This document shows positions 8,900-18,342 of a stretch of DNA of 64,000 bases, piece by piece. The DNA comes from Dyadobacter flavalbus. Its GTDB lineage: Bacteria > Bacteroidota > Bacteroidia > Cytophagales > Spirosomataceae. The notes beneath the pieces are model-generated. The model was not told where the DNA came from, searched no databases, and was given only the letters and a program-made list of their open reading frames with translations. How positions within the stretch are numbered: position 1 is the stretch's first letter; each line of letters starts with the position of its first letter. The position numbers were made by a program, and so were the translations under genes. The DNA is taken from assembly GCF_006149045.1 (NCBI RefSeq), contig NZ_VBSN01000025.1, forward strand, positions 1-64,000, given 5' to 3'.

Positions 8900-9436
8900 G
8901 ATGAACGGTTTTTACTGCCGGAAAACACATTCAGGTCAGGCTGTACTGCCGGGTCCGGACGATGATTGCATGGTAAATTGTTTATCGATTATTGTGAAAC
9001 AGGACCAGATTTCCGGAATGTCGGTTTCCTTGGAAATTAAATATTTGTTAAATTTTAATGTCGGAAACAGAACCCGGAACCCGCAATCAGACAAGCATCA
9101 AGTAACCGGCATTTGGCAGTATGCTTATTTGATGATGTGAAAATACCGGCGCATAGGCATGTACGTCAACTTAAAATATACGGACGTCGTTATTTGTAGT
9201 ATAAACCCGTCAAATACCCCGATAAATTGTTTAATAACGGGGAATGATTTAGTAGGAATCAATGTTTGGAAATAACACATATTCTGATCAAATTTCGGGT
9301 CTTTTAGCTTGTTTGTTCAGCTATCTGTCAATGCTTTTGCAGAAAGCCGGGCGCTGTTAAGAAGTTCGAAAAATCGAATACCGGGTTCCTATTATTAACT
9401 TACAATTCACTAATTGCCATCGCTACAAACAAATCA
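8900..9436. other. Intergenic region between divergent efflux and speA genes
   Basis: This stretch of over 500 bp lies between the tetR promoter and speA. I see no convincing gene: the plus-strand frame at 8901-9140 has no recognisable domain. A weak stem (ccccg/cgggg) flanks an AT-rich loop near 9218-9242. A long 5' leader for speA is possible, but I cannot define its start. Confidence 0.4.
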
Positions 9437-10918
9437 ATGAAAAGCTACATTGACCTGATTCAGCAGACGTTCGAATTTCCTACAATGGAATTTAATGTTG
9501 ATAATAATGAGTTGCTGTTCAACAATGTACCACTGATGGATATCATCAAAGAACATGGTACGCCGTTAAAAATAAATTATCTGCCCAAGATCGGCGAGCA
9601 TATCGAGAACGCGAATATGTTTTTCCGGAATGCTTTCAAAAGGCATAATTATAAAGGAAGCTACACATACTGTTACTGTACAAAATCTTCCCACTTCAGT
9701 TTTGTGCTGGAAGAAGCATTAAAGCATAACATACACCTTGAAACTTCTTCGTCTTTTGATATTCCGATCATCCGCGAGCTTTACCGTCGGGGAAAAGTTA
9801 CGAAATCGACTTACATCCTTGCAAACGGTTACAAGCTGCCGCGTTACACGCAGTATCTCAGCGAACTGATCAACGAAGGGTTCAATGTTGTCCCGATCCT
9901 GGATAACCTGAAAGAAATCGAATCGTACGAGCAGCAGGTTACTGCAGATACGGTCAATTTCGGAATGCGGATCGCGACGGACGAAGAACCGAACTTTGCA
10001 TTTTATACTTCCCGGCTGGGCATTCGCTATAATGATGTTCAGCAGTTATATAAGGAGAAAATTGAACCGAATCCGAGGTTCAAGCTTAAAATGCTGCATT
10101 TCTTTATCAATACGGGTATAAAAGACAGCGCCTATTACTGGAGTGAACTGACCCGGTTTATGTTCAAATACTGCGAAATGCAGAAAATTTGTCCTGAACT
10201 GGATTCCATCGACATCGGCGGCGGTCTTCCGATCCAGACTTCCTTGCAGTCGGGTTACGATTATCAGCAGATGATTGATGAAATCATTGAAAATATACAA
10301 TGGATCTGCAACAAGAACAACGTTCCTGTGCCGCATATCTTTACCGAATTCGGAAGTTATACAGTCGGCGAAAGCGGAGCTGTTATTTATGAAATCATCG
10401 ACAAGAAACTTCAGAATGACAAAGAGCTCTGGTACATGATCAACGGATCATTTATCACGCAGCTTCCGGATTCGTGGGGCATGAATCAGAAATACATTAT
10501 GCTGCCGATCAACAATTGGGACAATCCTTACCAAAAGGTTAATCTCGGCGGGCTGACGTGCGATTCACAGGATTTTTACAACAGTGAAATGCACAGCGCA
10601 GACTTGTACATGCCTATTTTTGAAGAAGAAAATGAAAAGCAGTACATCGGCTTTTTTCATACCGGTGCATACCAGGAATCACTGGGCGGATACGGTGGTA
10701 TCCAGCATTGCCTGATTCCCGCTCCGAAGCACGTGCTTGTTGAAAGAAACGAGGACGGAAAGCTGACGACACGGGTTTTTGCCCAGGAACAGAACAGCGA
10801 TTCCATGCTCAGGATTCTGGGCTTCAAGGATGAATCCTATACTTCGCCGGAAGTTAAAAATGAACATGAAAGCCAGCCTGTAGAAGTAGAAAGTGAACTG
10901 GCCGAAACAAAAATATGA
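9437..10918 (+). CDS. speA: Arginine decarboxylase, PLP fold-III type
   Basis: It probably converts arginine to agmatine, the first step of polyamine synthesis. The 493-residue protein is of the shorter Bacteroidota form rather than the 630-residue enterobacterial SpeA. An alanine-racemase-type barrel carries the PLP lysine in YTYCYCTKSSHFSF (around residue 80), the GGG loop in SIDIGGGLPIQT (around 260), and the C-terminal segment GGLTCDSQDFY (around 375), corresponding to the conserved Cys-Asp-Ser motif of these decarboxylases. The last 30 residues are acidic and variable. It stands alone with a strong terminator just downstream. Ornithine or diaminopimelate decarboxylases share the fold, but the whole sequence fits the arginine group best. 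Confidence 0.85.
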   Translation: MKSYIDLIQQTFEFPTMEFNVDNNELLFNNVPLMDIIKEHGTPLKINYLPKIGEHIENANMFFRNAFKRHNYKGSYTYCYCTKSSHFSFVLEEALKHNIHLETSSSFDIPIIRELYRRGKVTKSTYILANGYKLPRYTQYLSELINEGFNVVPILDNLKEIESYEQQVTADTVNFGMRIATDEEPNFAFYTSRLGIRYNDVQQLYKEKIEPNPRFKLKMLHFFINTGIKDSAYYWSELTRFMFKYCEMQKICPELDSIDIGGGLPIQTSLQSGYDYQQMIDEIIENIQWICNKNNVPVPHIFTEFGSYTVGESGAVIYEIIDKKLQNDKELWYMINGSFITQLPDSWGMNQKYIMLPINNWDNPYQKVNLGGLTCDSQDFYNSEMHSADLYMPIFEEENEKQYIGFFHTGAYQESLGGYGGIQHCLIPAPKHVLVERNEDGKLTTRVFAQEQNSDSMLRILGFKDESYTSPEVKNEHESQPVEVESELAETKI

Positions 10919-10934
10919 TGTTTGATATAAACTT

Positions 10935-10990
10935 CTTTGGGTGAGTACGTTATTAGCAGTAATAAAGCTCATCCAAAGAATTTATTTTTT
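10935..10990 (+). terminator. Intrinsic terminator of speA
   Basis: A long hairpin with arms ctttgggtgag (10935-10945) and ctcatccaaag (10968-10978, one G-U pair) encloses a second stem (ttatta/taataa). A T-rich run at 10981-10990 follows. It lies 16 nt after the speA stop. Confidence 0.75.
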
Positions 10991-10991
10991 A

Positions 10992-10999
10992 TACTTTTG
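10992..10999 (+). promoter_or_regulatory. -7 element of the small lipoprotein gene
   Basis: TACTTTTG matches the Bacteroidota -7 consensus TAnnTTTG and lies 27 nt before the ATG at 11026. A good -33 element is not evident, because the speA terminator occupies that position. Confidence 0.4.
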
Positions 11000-11025
11000 C
11001 AATAGAAACTATACAAACAGGAAAA

Positions 11026-11154
11026 ATGAAAAAAGTGATTATGCTTCTTGCTGTCTGCGGAACTCTGGCTGCTGCCTCCTGCACCAAACATGCCTGCCCC
11101 GCTTACGGATCAACTCAAAAGACTGTTCAGCCTTCCGTTTCGGAAAAAGCCTGA
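11026..11154 (+). CDS. Very small lipoprotein (42 residues)
   Basis: The frame starts at the ATG at 11026 and ends at the TGA at 11152-11154. It encodes a lipoprotein signal, MKKVIMLLAVCGTLAAASC, with the lipobox Cys at residue 19. The mature peptide is only 24 residues and begins CTKHACPAYG. The tail is polar and ends in SVSEKA. The signal is textbook and has a -7 element and a terminator upstream, so I regard the gene as real although it is short. Function is unknown. The mature peptide has two Cys and one His near the anchor, but that is too little to claim metal binding. Confidence 0.7.
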   Translation: MKKVIMLLAVCGTLAAASCTKHACPAYGSTQKTVQPSVSEKA

Positions 11155-11158
11155 TTTT

Positions 11159-11683
11159 CTAATATCCAAGAATAATATGGGCTGCCTCCAGTAAATCGGC
11201 AGCCGTATAATCCTCTTCCGAAGTTTTGCTTTCGGAAGTGATGTGTATCGTTTTTACGCCTGCTTTTCTTCCGGCTTTCATATCACGGTTGTGATCGCCA
11301 ACCATCCAGGACTGGTCGGGATCAATGTTGTATTTTGCCATGGCTTTTTCAAGCATGAGCGAATCGGGCTTTCTGGAAAGTGAATTTCCGGAATAATCCT
11401 GATGAAAGGGGGAGAAGTAAATATCATCGAGCATTCCTCCCGAAGCCAGCTGCATTTGTTTATGAATTTCCAGTACATTGTCTGCGCTGTATAATCCCTT
11501 TGCAATTCCGGCCTGATTGGTAATGACAATCAGAAGATAACCTGCTTTTTTCAATAACTGAAGTGCTTCGGCAACGCCTTCGGGAATAACAAGATCGTCC
11601 AGATTATAAACATAATTCGGACGATCTACATTCAATACGCCGTCACGATCCAGGAAAACACATTTTGTTTTGGTAACTGACAT
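11159..11683 (-). CDS. HAD-IIIA family phosphatase, GmhB-like, lacking the zinc ligands
   Basis: A 174-residue HAD hydrolase. Motif I is CVFLDRDGVLNVD, motif II is VITNQAGIAKG, motif III is the lysine in SRKPDSLML, and motif IV is WMVGDHNRDMKAGRKAG. All catalytic positions are present. GmhB removes the 7-phosphate of heptose 1,7-bisphosphate in LPS core synthesis. Family members normally bind zinc through a CxH...CxC loop. Here the corresponding segment reads SPFHQDYSGNSLSRKP, so all four ligands are gone and the loop is shorter. The fold family is certain, but the substrate is less so. It lies 16 nt downstream of hemE on the same strand and is probably cotranscribed with it. Confidence 0.8.
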   Translation of the reverse strand: MSVTKTKCVFLDRDGVLNVDRPNYVYNLDDLVIPEGVAEALQLLKKAGYLLIVITNQAGIAKGLYSADNVLEIHKQMQLASGGMLDDIYFSPFHQDYSGNSLSRKPDSLMLEKAMAKYNIDPDQSWMVGDHNRDMKAGRKAGVKTIHITSESKTSEEDYTAADLLEAAHIILGY

Positions 11684-11699
11684 AACGTGTTAAAAAGGA

Positions 11700-12725
11700 T
11701 CAGCAGGAATATTCTTTAACGGATTCAATAAAGCAGCGTACTTTGTCGGGATCGGTATCCGGATAAACGCCGTGGCCCAAATTGGCGATGTAACGCTGCG
11801 TACCAAACTGGTTCAGCATCTTTTTTACCTCTGCTTTTATCTGATCATAAGAAGAATAAAGTACGCATGGATCCAAATTTCCCTGCAATGTTTTATTCGG
11901 AATGATTGCCCGTGATTCTGCCGGGTCCATGTTCCAGTCCAGCCCTACGACTGAGCAGCGCAGTTCACTGATTTCTTTGCGGGCAAAGAATGCGCCTTTT
12001 GCAAAAACGGTCACCGGCACTTCGGTAATCGCATTGCATATCTGCTCGATATAAGGCAGCGAAAAAGTCCGGTACTGTTCCGGAGAAAGAATCCCGGCCC
12101 ACGAATCAAATATTTGTACAAGATCGGCACCGGCTGCAATCTGCGCCTTCAGATAGGCAATGGTGCTGTCAGTAATTTTCTGAAGCAGCAAATGCGAAAA
12201 TTCAGGATCGGCGTAAAGGTGCTTTTTAGCTACCGAAAACGTTTTGGAACCTTTGCCTTCCGTCATATAACAGAAAATAGTAAAAGGCGCTCCGGCAAAA
12301 CCAATCAGCGGAACCCTGTTTTCCAGACCGGCTTTTGTCAGTTTAATGGCATCCAGCACGTATTTCAGATCCGTTTCCGGCTCGGCGACATGCAGTTTAT
12401 TCAAATCTTCGACAGTATGTACCGTGGCAGGAAAAACCGGACCGCGCTGCTCGATCATTTCGTACGGCAAACCCATGGCTTCCGGAATAACCAGAATATC
12501 TGAAAATATAATGGCCGCGTCCACGCCCAGCAAATCCACCGGCTGCAATGTGACTTCTGCGGCCATTTCCGGCGTAGTCGCCAACGCAATAAAACTTCCT
12601 GCTTTTTCGCGTACTGCCCTGTACTCAGCCAGAATACGTCCGGCCTGACGCATCATCCATACCGGCGTGCGTTCCGTTTTTTCTCCGCGTGCTGCCCTCA
12701 GCAAAAGATCATTTTTCAATTCCAT
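11700..12725 (-). CDS. hemE: Uroporphyrinogen decarboxylase
   Basis: This cytosolic enzyme removes four acetate carboxyls from uroporphyrinogen III to make coproporphyrinogen III in haem synthesis. Its 341 residues match the usual length. The signature [12 protein letters not shown] occurs near residues 20-31, with the catalytic Asp in [18 protein letters not shown]. The second signature is [13 protein letters not shown] near 150, and the conserved His is in [15 protein letters not shown] near the C-terminus. A -7 element, TAACTTTG (12730-12737, minus), ends only a few nt before the ATG, so a leaderless transcript is possible. The gene lies between the thiamine-type receptor and the HAD phosphatase, and no other haem genes are nearby. 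Confidence 0.96.
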   Translation of the reverse strand: MELKNDLLLRAARGEKTERTPVWMMRQAGRILAEYRAVREKAGSFIALATTPEMAAEVTLQPVDLLGVDAAIIFSDILVIPEAMGLPYEMIEQRGPVFPATVHTVEDLNKLHVAEPETDLKYVLDAIKLTKAGLENRVPLIGFAGAPFTIFCYMTEGKGSKTFSVAKKHLYADPEFSHLLLQKITDSTIAYLKAQIAAGADLVQIFDSWAGILSPEQYRTFSLPYIEQICNAITEVPVTVFAKGAFFARKEISELRCSVVGLDWNMDPAESRAIIPNKTLQGNLDPCVLYSSYDQIKAEVKKMLNQFGTQRYIANLGHGVYPDTDPDKVRCFIESVKEYSC

Positions 12726-12752
12726 GAGGCAAAGTTAGGCAGAAAGTATATA

Positions 12753-15203
12753 TCAAAACCTAAAATTCACCCCGGCCAGAAAGTTTCTTCCTGCCTGCGG
12801 AAAGTAAAAGTTTTCCTGCGTCAGTACGCCACCTGCAAAATAGCCGTACGTATAACCATTTGATTCGTAGCGTTCGTTCAGGATATTATTCACCAGCAGA
12901 TTAAAGGAAATCTCTCTTGTCCAGCGTGGTTTTACAGTCCACGAAAGACGGATATCATTGGTAAAATAAGCATTCAGTTTCCTGGTTTCCGTTGAAGTAT
13001 TGTCAAGATATTGCTTTCCTACGTACTTCGACAATAATGCCAGTTCAACATTTTTACGGAGTATGTAAGTAAACTGGCTTCCGGCAATTACATTGGGCGA
13101 AAAGGAAATATCCGATTTTCCGTGATTTACAGTATTATAGCCGCCGGTATCATAATTTACAATGTACTCGGTAAAGTTGTTGATCTTGTTCCGGCTGAAC
13201 GTGGCGTTTACATTCCATTTCAGAAATCGGTTGAAAGCGACGGCTCCTTCCAGTTCTATGCCCGTTCTGTAACTTTTCGGGACATTCACGCGTACCGAAT
13301 TGCCGACATCATTGATTTGTCCTGTAAGTACGAGCTGGTTTTTGTAATGCATCAGATAATAATTTGCTGCAAAAGCCCATTTGCCGCTTTGCGTCCGGAA
13401 ACCTGCTTCTACATTCTGCATTTGTTCACTTTTCGGAAAAAGTCCCGCTGTTGAAGATGTAAAGTCATCCCGGTTTGGTTCGCGGTTTCCGATGCTGTAA
13501 GAAGCGTAAACCGAGCTTTGTTCTGCTATTTTGTACGTCAGTCCGGCTTTTGGATTAAAGAAATTGTAGGATTCGTCAAACGCAAGCTGGACAAGATCGT
13601 TATCCATTCCGCTGATATTATGACTTACATTTCTGAACTGCATATCCGCAAATGCATTCAGTTTTTCGCTAAACTGATAATAGAGTTTTCCGTAGATGTT
13701 AAAATCCTTTTTGATGCCCTTGCTGTAATAATACGGATGCTCATTTTCAATAGAACCGGCATTGCGCGCCCATATAATGCGGCCGTAATGATCGCCGTCG
13801 TACTTGTTCCAGCCGCCGCCAATGCTCGCCGTCAGCTTTTTGAAGCTGTTGAAATCCAGTGAAAAAGTGCTTCCGTAAAAGTAATTGTCGAGCCAGCGAC
13901 GGCGTATAAGATCCGTGCGGGTGAGCGTGTCGCCGCCGATTACCGGATTAGGCAAATTATAATTGCTGTATTTGTCCTGCGTGCGGTATTGTTCGTAATA
14001 GCCAAGCCCGCGTACCAGAAATCCGTTCAGGTTAAAAATCCATTTGTCGCTCAGATTATGAGAAGAAACAATTTGGTAATGATCCTGGCGGTAATTGTCC
14101 GTTTCGTTTTTGTACGTATAGGAATTGTAAGTCCGGTTGTCGGAATTCAGCAGGTTTTCGGCATCTTTTTCGCTTAGTCCGTTCCGCTCAATATAGCTCA
14201 GGATTCCTGCGCGGTCGCCCCGGAGTTTGGCTTCGGGAACGCCATTCCAGGATTGGTACGTTTTTTCATTTCCTGAAAATACATTCACCCTTACAAAACT
14301 TTTTTTACCAAAATAGCCGCCGGATAAATAATACGAATGCAGCTCGGAAGAAGCGCGGTCCACGTAGCCGTCGGAGGAAACGCGCGACAGCCGGGCATCA
14401 AAAGTGAATTTGTCTTTTATTAAACCCGAACCGAGTTTCAGCGTATTTTTAAACGTGTTGAAAGAGCCGAAAGAATTGTTCAGTTCTGCATAAGCCTCTT
14501 GCCGGAAAGCATTGGTGCTGATGTTGACCGTTGCACCGAAAGAGCCCGCTCCGTTTGTAGAAGTTCCTACGCCGCGCTGGATCTGGATGCTGCTGACCGA
14601 AGACGCAAAGTCCGGCATATTGACCCAGAAAACACCCTGACTTTCAGCATCGTTGTACGGAATGCCGTTTACCGTTACATTAATCCGTGTGGCATCCGAA
14701 CCGCGTATCCGGATTCCGGTATAGCCCACGCCGCCGCCGGCATCGCTTGTGCTGACAAGCGAAGGCGTAAAGTTGAGCAGTACGGGCAAATCCTGGCCAA
14801 GGTTCTGTTTGTCAATGGCTGCTGCATTCACGTTCGTGTAAGCCATAGCGGCTTTGTCGTTGACACGCGTTGCATTGATGATGACTTCGTCGGCCTGATA
14901 AGTACTTTTGTTCAGCCGGATGTCCAGGGAGCCGGCATTGTTTACGGGAATTTTTACCGACTGATAACCAATATAGGAAACATCCAGTACTGCAATATTT
15001 TCGGAAATGTTCCTGAGCGTGAACTTGCCGTCTTTGTCGGTAGTAACACCACGGATTTCTCCTGCTTTTACGGTAGCTCCGGGCAATGGTTTTCCATCTT
15101 CGGCATCACTGACACGCCCGGATAAAGTAGTTTGGGCAAAAGATAAAGTAATAGAGAACAAGCTGGTCAACAGCATCAGCAGACAGGTCGTAACGTTTCG
15201 CAT
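12753..15203 (-). CDS. TonB-dependent outer-membrane receptor, thiamine-riboswitch controlled
   Basis: An 816-residue TonB-dependent transporter. It has a signal peptide (MRNVTTCLLMLLTSLFSITL, cut after SFAQ) and a carboxypeptidase-regulatory-like domain (LSGRVSDAEDGKPLPGATVK) that is typical of Bacteroidota receptors. The plug domain follows (RIRGSDATRINVTVNGIPYN, with GVFWVNMPDF). A 22-strand barrel ends in the aromatic FLAGVNFRF. A TPP riboswitch and promoter lie directly upstream, so thiamine or a precursor is the likely cargo, with import powered by TonB-ExbB-ExbD. No inner-membrane thiamine transporter is adjacent, which is unusual. The receptor fold is certain. The substrate is inferred from the riboswitch only. 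Confidence 0.92.
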   Translation of the reverse strand: MRNVTTCLLMLLTSLFSITLSFAQTTLSGRVSDAEDGKPLPGATVKAGEIRGVTTDKDGKFTLRNISENIAVLDVSYIGYQSVKIPVNNAGSLDIRLNKSTYQADEVIINATRVNDKAAMAYTNVNAAAIDKQNLGQDLPVLLNFTPSLVSTSDAGGGVGYTGIRIRGSDATRINVTVNGIPYNDAESQGVFWVNMPDFASSVSSIQIQRGVGTSTNGAGSFGATVNISTNAFRQEAYAELNNSFGSFNTFKNTLKLGSGLIKDKFTFDARLSRVSSDGYVDRASSELHSYYLSGGYFGKKSFVRVNVFSGNEKTYQSWNGVPEAKLRGDRAGILSYIERNGLSEKDAENLLNSDNRTYNSYTYKNETDNYRQDHYQIVSSHNLSDKWIFNLNGFLVRGLGYYEQYRTQDKYSNYNLPNPVIGGDTLTRTDLIRRRWLDNYFYGSTFSLDFNSFKKLTASIGGGWNKYDGDHYGRIIWARNAGSIENEHPYYYSKGIKKDFNIYGKLYYQFSEKLNAFADMQFRNVSHNISGMDNDLVQLAFDESYNFFNPKAGLTYKIAEQSSVYASYSIGNREPNRDDFTSSTAGLFPKSEQMQNVEAGFRTQSGKWAFAANYYLMHYKNQLVLTGQINDVGNSVRVNVPKSYRTGIELEGAVAFNRFLKWNVNATFSRNKINNFTEYIVNYDTGGYNTVNHGKSDISFSPNVIAGSQFTYILRKNVELALLSKYVGKQYLDNTSTETRKLNAYFTNDIRLSWTVKPRWTREISFNLLVNNILNERYESNGYTYGYFAGGVLTQENFYFPQAGRNFLAGVNFRF

Positions 15204-15282
15204 TGCGATAAGAATAAGTCACGAACAGGCAAGGGGCCACCTATCCTTAAGATAAATAAATAGTTAAAATGAAATTTTCTCT

Positions 15283-15353
15283 TCCTACGCCGGCATTACC
15301 CGGATCAGGTATTATGGGTATGATCTCAGCCCGTTTGGTAGGGCACCCCTTTG
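15283..15353 (-). ncRNA. TPP riboswitch (THI element)
   Basis: The minus strand reads AGGGGTGCCC, then GGGCTGAGATCATACCC, then CCTGATCCGGGTAATGCC and GGCG. These are the conserved core segments of the thiamine pyrophosphate riboswitch in the correct order, including the CTGAGA and ACCTGATC blocks. The P1 ends and the variable P3 loop are short. It begins just after a promoter (15365-15395) and ends about 80 nt before the TonB receptor ATG, so TPP binding should repress that gene. Whether control acts on transcription or translation is not obvious, as I see no U-tract terminator after it. Confidence 0.95.
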
Positions 15354-15364
15354 AGATTACGATG

Positions 15365-15395
15365 CAAAGCTAATGCACATCAACCGATGATTCAA
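15365..15395 (-). promoter_or_regulatory. Promoter of the riboswitch-receptor transcript
   Basis: On the minus strand TTG (15393-15395) is followed after 20 nt by TAGCTTTG (15365-15372), a good -33/-7 pair for the Bacteroidota sigma factor. The start is predicted near 15358, a few nt before the riboswitch core. A further inverted repeat (gttcac/gtgaac, 15425-15442) lies upstream and might be an operator for either divergent gene. Confidence 0.65.
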
Positions 15396-15617
15396 CAGAA
15401 ATCGGATTTAAATAAAAAACAACCGTTCACTAAATGGTGAACAGCCCGTTTATATCAGGCTTTTGACTATTTTTACATAAATAATCGGTTCAAGTCAGTT
15501 TGAATTAAATGTTTTTACAAACGGCTTTATACCAATCATTTGTTTGCCTAAAAGCCAAAAGCTGATTGCTGAAAGCTTCTTAAATAGAATTATACAAGTT
15601 TACTCGCCGAAATCGCA

Positions 15618-16874
15618 ATGGACGTCTACGCAGACACGCTGGAACATCGTGTTACACAACAAGCAATAGAACTGGAATATAAATTCGGAGCACACAATTA
15701 CAAACCGATGCCCGTGGTGCTGACTAGGGGTCAGGGTGTTTATGTATGGGATGCGGAAGGAAAGCAGTATTTTGATTTTTTATCTGCATACAGCGCTGTA
15801 AGCCAAGGACATTGTCATCCGCATATTGTCAATGCATTGATCGAACAGGCTCAAAAACTTACTTTGACGTCCCGCGCCTTTTATAACGACAGGCTTGGTG
15901 AATGCGAGAAGTTCCTTTGTGAGTATTTTGGCTACGACAAGGTTCTGATGATGAATTCCGGTGTGGAAGGCGGCGAGACGGCTTTGAAGCTGACCAGGAA
16001 ATGGGCGTATAAAGTTAAGGGTATCAAACCTGACCATGCCAGAATGCTTTTTGCATCCGGCAATTTCTGGGGAAGGACCCTGGCTGCCATTTCTGCTTCA
16101 ACAGACCCGTCGAGCACGAATGATTACGGCCCGTTCCTGCCGGGTTTTCAGATTATTCCTTATGATGATCTGAATGCACTGGAGGAAGTTCTGAGCCAGG
16201 ACCCGAATGTGGCCGGTTTTATGGTGGAACCGATTCAGGGCGAAGCCGGCGTTGTCGTTCCCAAAGAAGGATACCTGAAAGGCGTGCGGGAATTGTGTAC
16301 AAAATACAATGTACTTTTTATCGCAGACGAAGTGCAGACCGGCATCGGGCGCACCGGAAAGCGATTGGCATGCGATTGGGAAAATGTAAAACCGGACATT
16401 CTGGTGCTGGGAAAAGCATTGTCCGGCGGTACGATGCCCGTTTCTGCTGCATTTGCAAACGATGAAATCATGCTCACGATCGCTCCCGGGGAACACGGCT
16501 CCACTTACGGCGGAAACCCGCTGGCCTGTGCCGTTACAATTGCCGCGCTGGAAGTAGTACAAAATGAAAATCTTGCCGAAAACGCCGAGAAAATGGGCCG
16601 GCTGTTCAGGAGCAGGATGGCCGATCTGCAGAAACGGTGTGATTTGATCGATATCATAAGAGGCAAGGGCCTTTTGAATGCCATTGTAATCAGTGGCTCG
16701 GAGGAAAGCGACACGGCCATGAAACTCTGTTACAAAATGATGGACAAAGGGCTGCTTTGCAAGCCTACGCATGGTAACAAAATCCGCTTTGCGCCGCCAC
16801 TGACAATCAGTGAAGAACAAATGAACAGTGCATGCAATATCATTGAAGAAGCATTTCTGGAAATCAACACATAA
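15618..16874 (+). CDS. rocD: Ornithine-oxo-acid aminotransferase
   Basis: This class-III PLP aminotransferase converts ornithine plus 2-oxoglutarate to glutamate-5-semialdehyde and glutamate. Its 418 residues are normal for RocD. Landmarks are the N-terminal [12 protein letters not shown] and the cofactor-phosphate region [15 protein letters not shown]. The carboxylate site is [13 protein letters not shown], the PLP-stacking Asp is in [16 protein letters not shown], and the Schiff-base lysine is in [31 protein letters not shown] follows. With arginine decarboxylase and glutamate dehydrogenase elsewhere in the window, it fits arginine and ornithine turnover. The S41 protease gene begins 2 nt after its stop, so the two are probably cotranscribed. 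Confidence 0.95.
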   Translation: MDVYADTLEHRVTQQAIELEYKFGAHNYKPMPVVLTRGQGVYVWDAEGKQYFDFLSAYSAVSQGHCHPHIVNALIEQAQKLTLTSRAFYNDRLGECEKFLCEYFGYDKVLMMNSGVEGGETALKLTRKWAYKVKGIKPDHARMLFASGNFWGRTLAAISASTDPSSTNDYGPFLPGFQIIPYDDLNALEEVLSQDPNVAGFMVEPIQGEAGVVVPKEGYLKGVRELCTKYNVLFIADEVQTGIGRTGKRLACDWENVKPDILVLGKALSGGTMPVSAAFANDEIMLTIAPGEHGSTYGGNPLACAVTIAALEVVQNENLAENAEKMGRLFRSRMADLQKRCDLIDIIRGKGLLNAIVISGSEESDTAMKLCYKMMDKGLLCKPTHGNKIRFAPPLTISEEQMNSACNIIEEAFLEINT

Positions 16875-16876
16875 CT

Positions 16877-18271
16877 ATGAAAATGAAACTGTTCCTGCCG
16901 TTTATCGTACTTGCCGCCTTGCTTGCCGCCTGTGACAAAACCGTTGAACCCGCCTCCGATACCGAGACCAAGCACTGGGTTTACGACCAGATGAAAAGCT
17001 GGTATTACTGGAATGACCAGATTACCATGCAGCCGGATTATACCAAAGACGTCAAGAGCCTTTTTGAATCGCTTTTATACAAATACGATGCAACGCTGCG
17101 TCCGCAGGGCGACCGCTTTTCTGTAATCCGCGAAAGTGCCGACGAACTTGTTGCTTCCCTGAACGGCGAGTCAAAAACAACGGGAATGGAGTATAAACTG
17201 AATTATTATCCGTCCGGGACTACCAATGTGATCGGAGTTGTATTTTATGTTCTGCCGGGTTCGCCCGCTGCAAAGGCAGGTTTTGCAAGAGGCGATATTT
17301 TCAGCAGTGTAAACGGCCAGAAACTGACCGGCTCCAATTACAGCCAGTTACTGAATACTGAAGACAAGCGTACATATACGCTGGCTAAAATCAACAAGGA
17401 CGGAGCACTGGAAGAAGGAACTGTAACCCGCGAAGTAACGCCGATCGTATTTCAGGAAGATCCTGTTTATTTTGATACGCTGTTTACTTATGGCGATAAA
17501 AGGATCGGCTATGTCGTTTATCATCAGTTTATCCCCGGACCAAACAGTAATTCAGACAGCAAGCAGTACGACAAGAAACTGGATGCAATATTCGGGTCTT
17601 TCAAGGAAAAAAATGTGAATGCGCTTATTGTTGACCTGCGTTACAATCCGGGCGGCTACGTTTCTTCGGCCACAAACCTGGCAAGCCTGATCGCAAAAGC
17701 GACTTCCAATGATGTATTTTACTATAAAGAATACAATCCGCAGATTACAGAAATAAACCGCAAGAAATACGGGGAAACTTTCTTTTACGACAAATTTTTG
17801 AGTAAAAGCCAGAATATCGGGTCCAGCCTCAATGATCTTGTTTTGCTTACCTCGTCCCGTTCCGCTTCGGCCAGCGAACTGCTCATCAACGGATTGAAGC
17901 CTTTTATGAAAGTTACATTGGTCGGGGACAAAACATATGGCAAAAACGTCGGTTCCATAACAATCAGCGGCGCCGATAAAGGTATCAAATGGGGAATGCA
18001 GCCGATTGTGTCCAAATCACTGAACAGCCTGCGCCAGTCGGATTATTACACAGGCTTCAAGCCGGATGTGGAAGTAAAGGAAGGCATTACGCTTTACCCT
18101 TACGGCAACCCGAAAGACCCTTTACTCGGCGAAGCATTGTTCCAGATCACCGGAATGCATGTGGCGCGGAAAGCTGCTGTGACGAGGGTTGTTGAAGAAA
18201 GTGAAGGGAAAGAACTTGTTTCAACCATTGAGAAGAAGGCAGGCGGAAGCAATATGTTCCATGATAAATAA
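16877..18271 (+). CDS. S41-family peptidase, lipoprotein (PDZ plus C-terminal-processing protease domain)
   Basis: A 464-residue lipoprotein (MKMKLFLPFIVLAALLAAC, Cys19). An N-terminal helical region (KHWVYDQMKSWYYWNDQ) is typical of Bacteroidota S41 proteins. Next is a PDZ domain with VLPGSPAAKAGFARGDIF (around residues 125-145). The protease domain has LIVDLRYNPGGYVSSA. The serine nucleophile sits in LTSSRSASASELLINGL, and the general-base lysine in LVGDKTYGKNVGS. It is exposed to the periplasm or anchored at the outer membrane. Family members process or degrade envelope proteins, but its own substrate is unknown. It lies 2 nt after rocD, though a functional link is not apparent. Confidence 0.9.
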   Translation: MKMKLFLPFIVLAALLAACDKTVEPASDTETKHWVYDQMKSWYYWNDQITMQPDYTKDVKSLFESLLYKYDATLRPQGDRFSVIRESADELVASLNGESKTTGMEYKLNYYPSGTTNVIGVVFYVLPGSPAAKAGFARGDIFSSVNGQKLTGSNYSQLLNTEDKRTYTLAKINKDGALEEGTVTREVTPIVFQEDPVYFDTLFTYGDKRIGYVVYHQFIPGPNSNSDSKQYDKKLDAIFGSFKEKNVNALIVDLRYNPGGYVSSATNLASLIAKATSNDVFYYKEYNPQITEINRKKYGETFFYDKFLSKSQNIGSSLNDLVLLTSSRSASASELLINGLKPFMKVTLVGDKTYGKNVGSITISGADKGIKWGMQPIVSKSLNSLRQSDYYTGFKPDVEVKEGITLYPYGNPKDPLLGEALFQITGMHVARKAAVTRVVEESEGKELVSTIEKKAGGSNMFHDK

Positions 18272-18342
18272 GTAACCGTACAGGCATAGTTTTTATATAT
18301 GTGATTCTATACGTTCACATTATTTAATCTAAACTAAGCATT

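Noticed and set aside
8901..9140. 79-codon plus frame in the efflux/speA intergenic region
   Set aside because: No recognisable family and no plausible promoter. It is more likely leader or spacer DNA.
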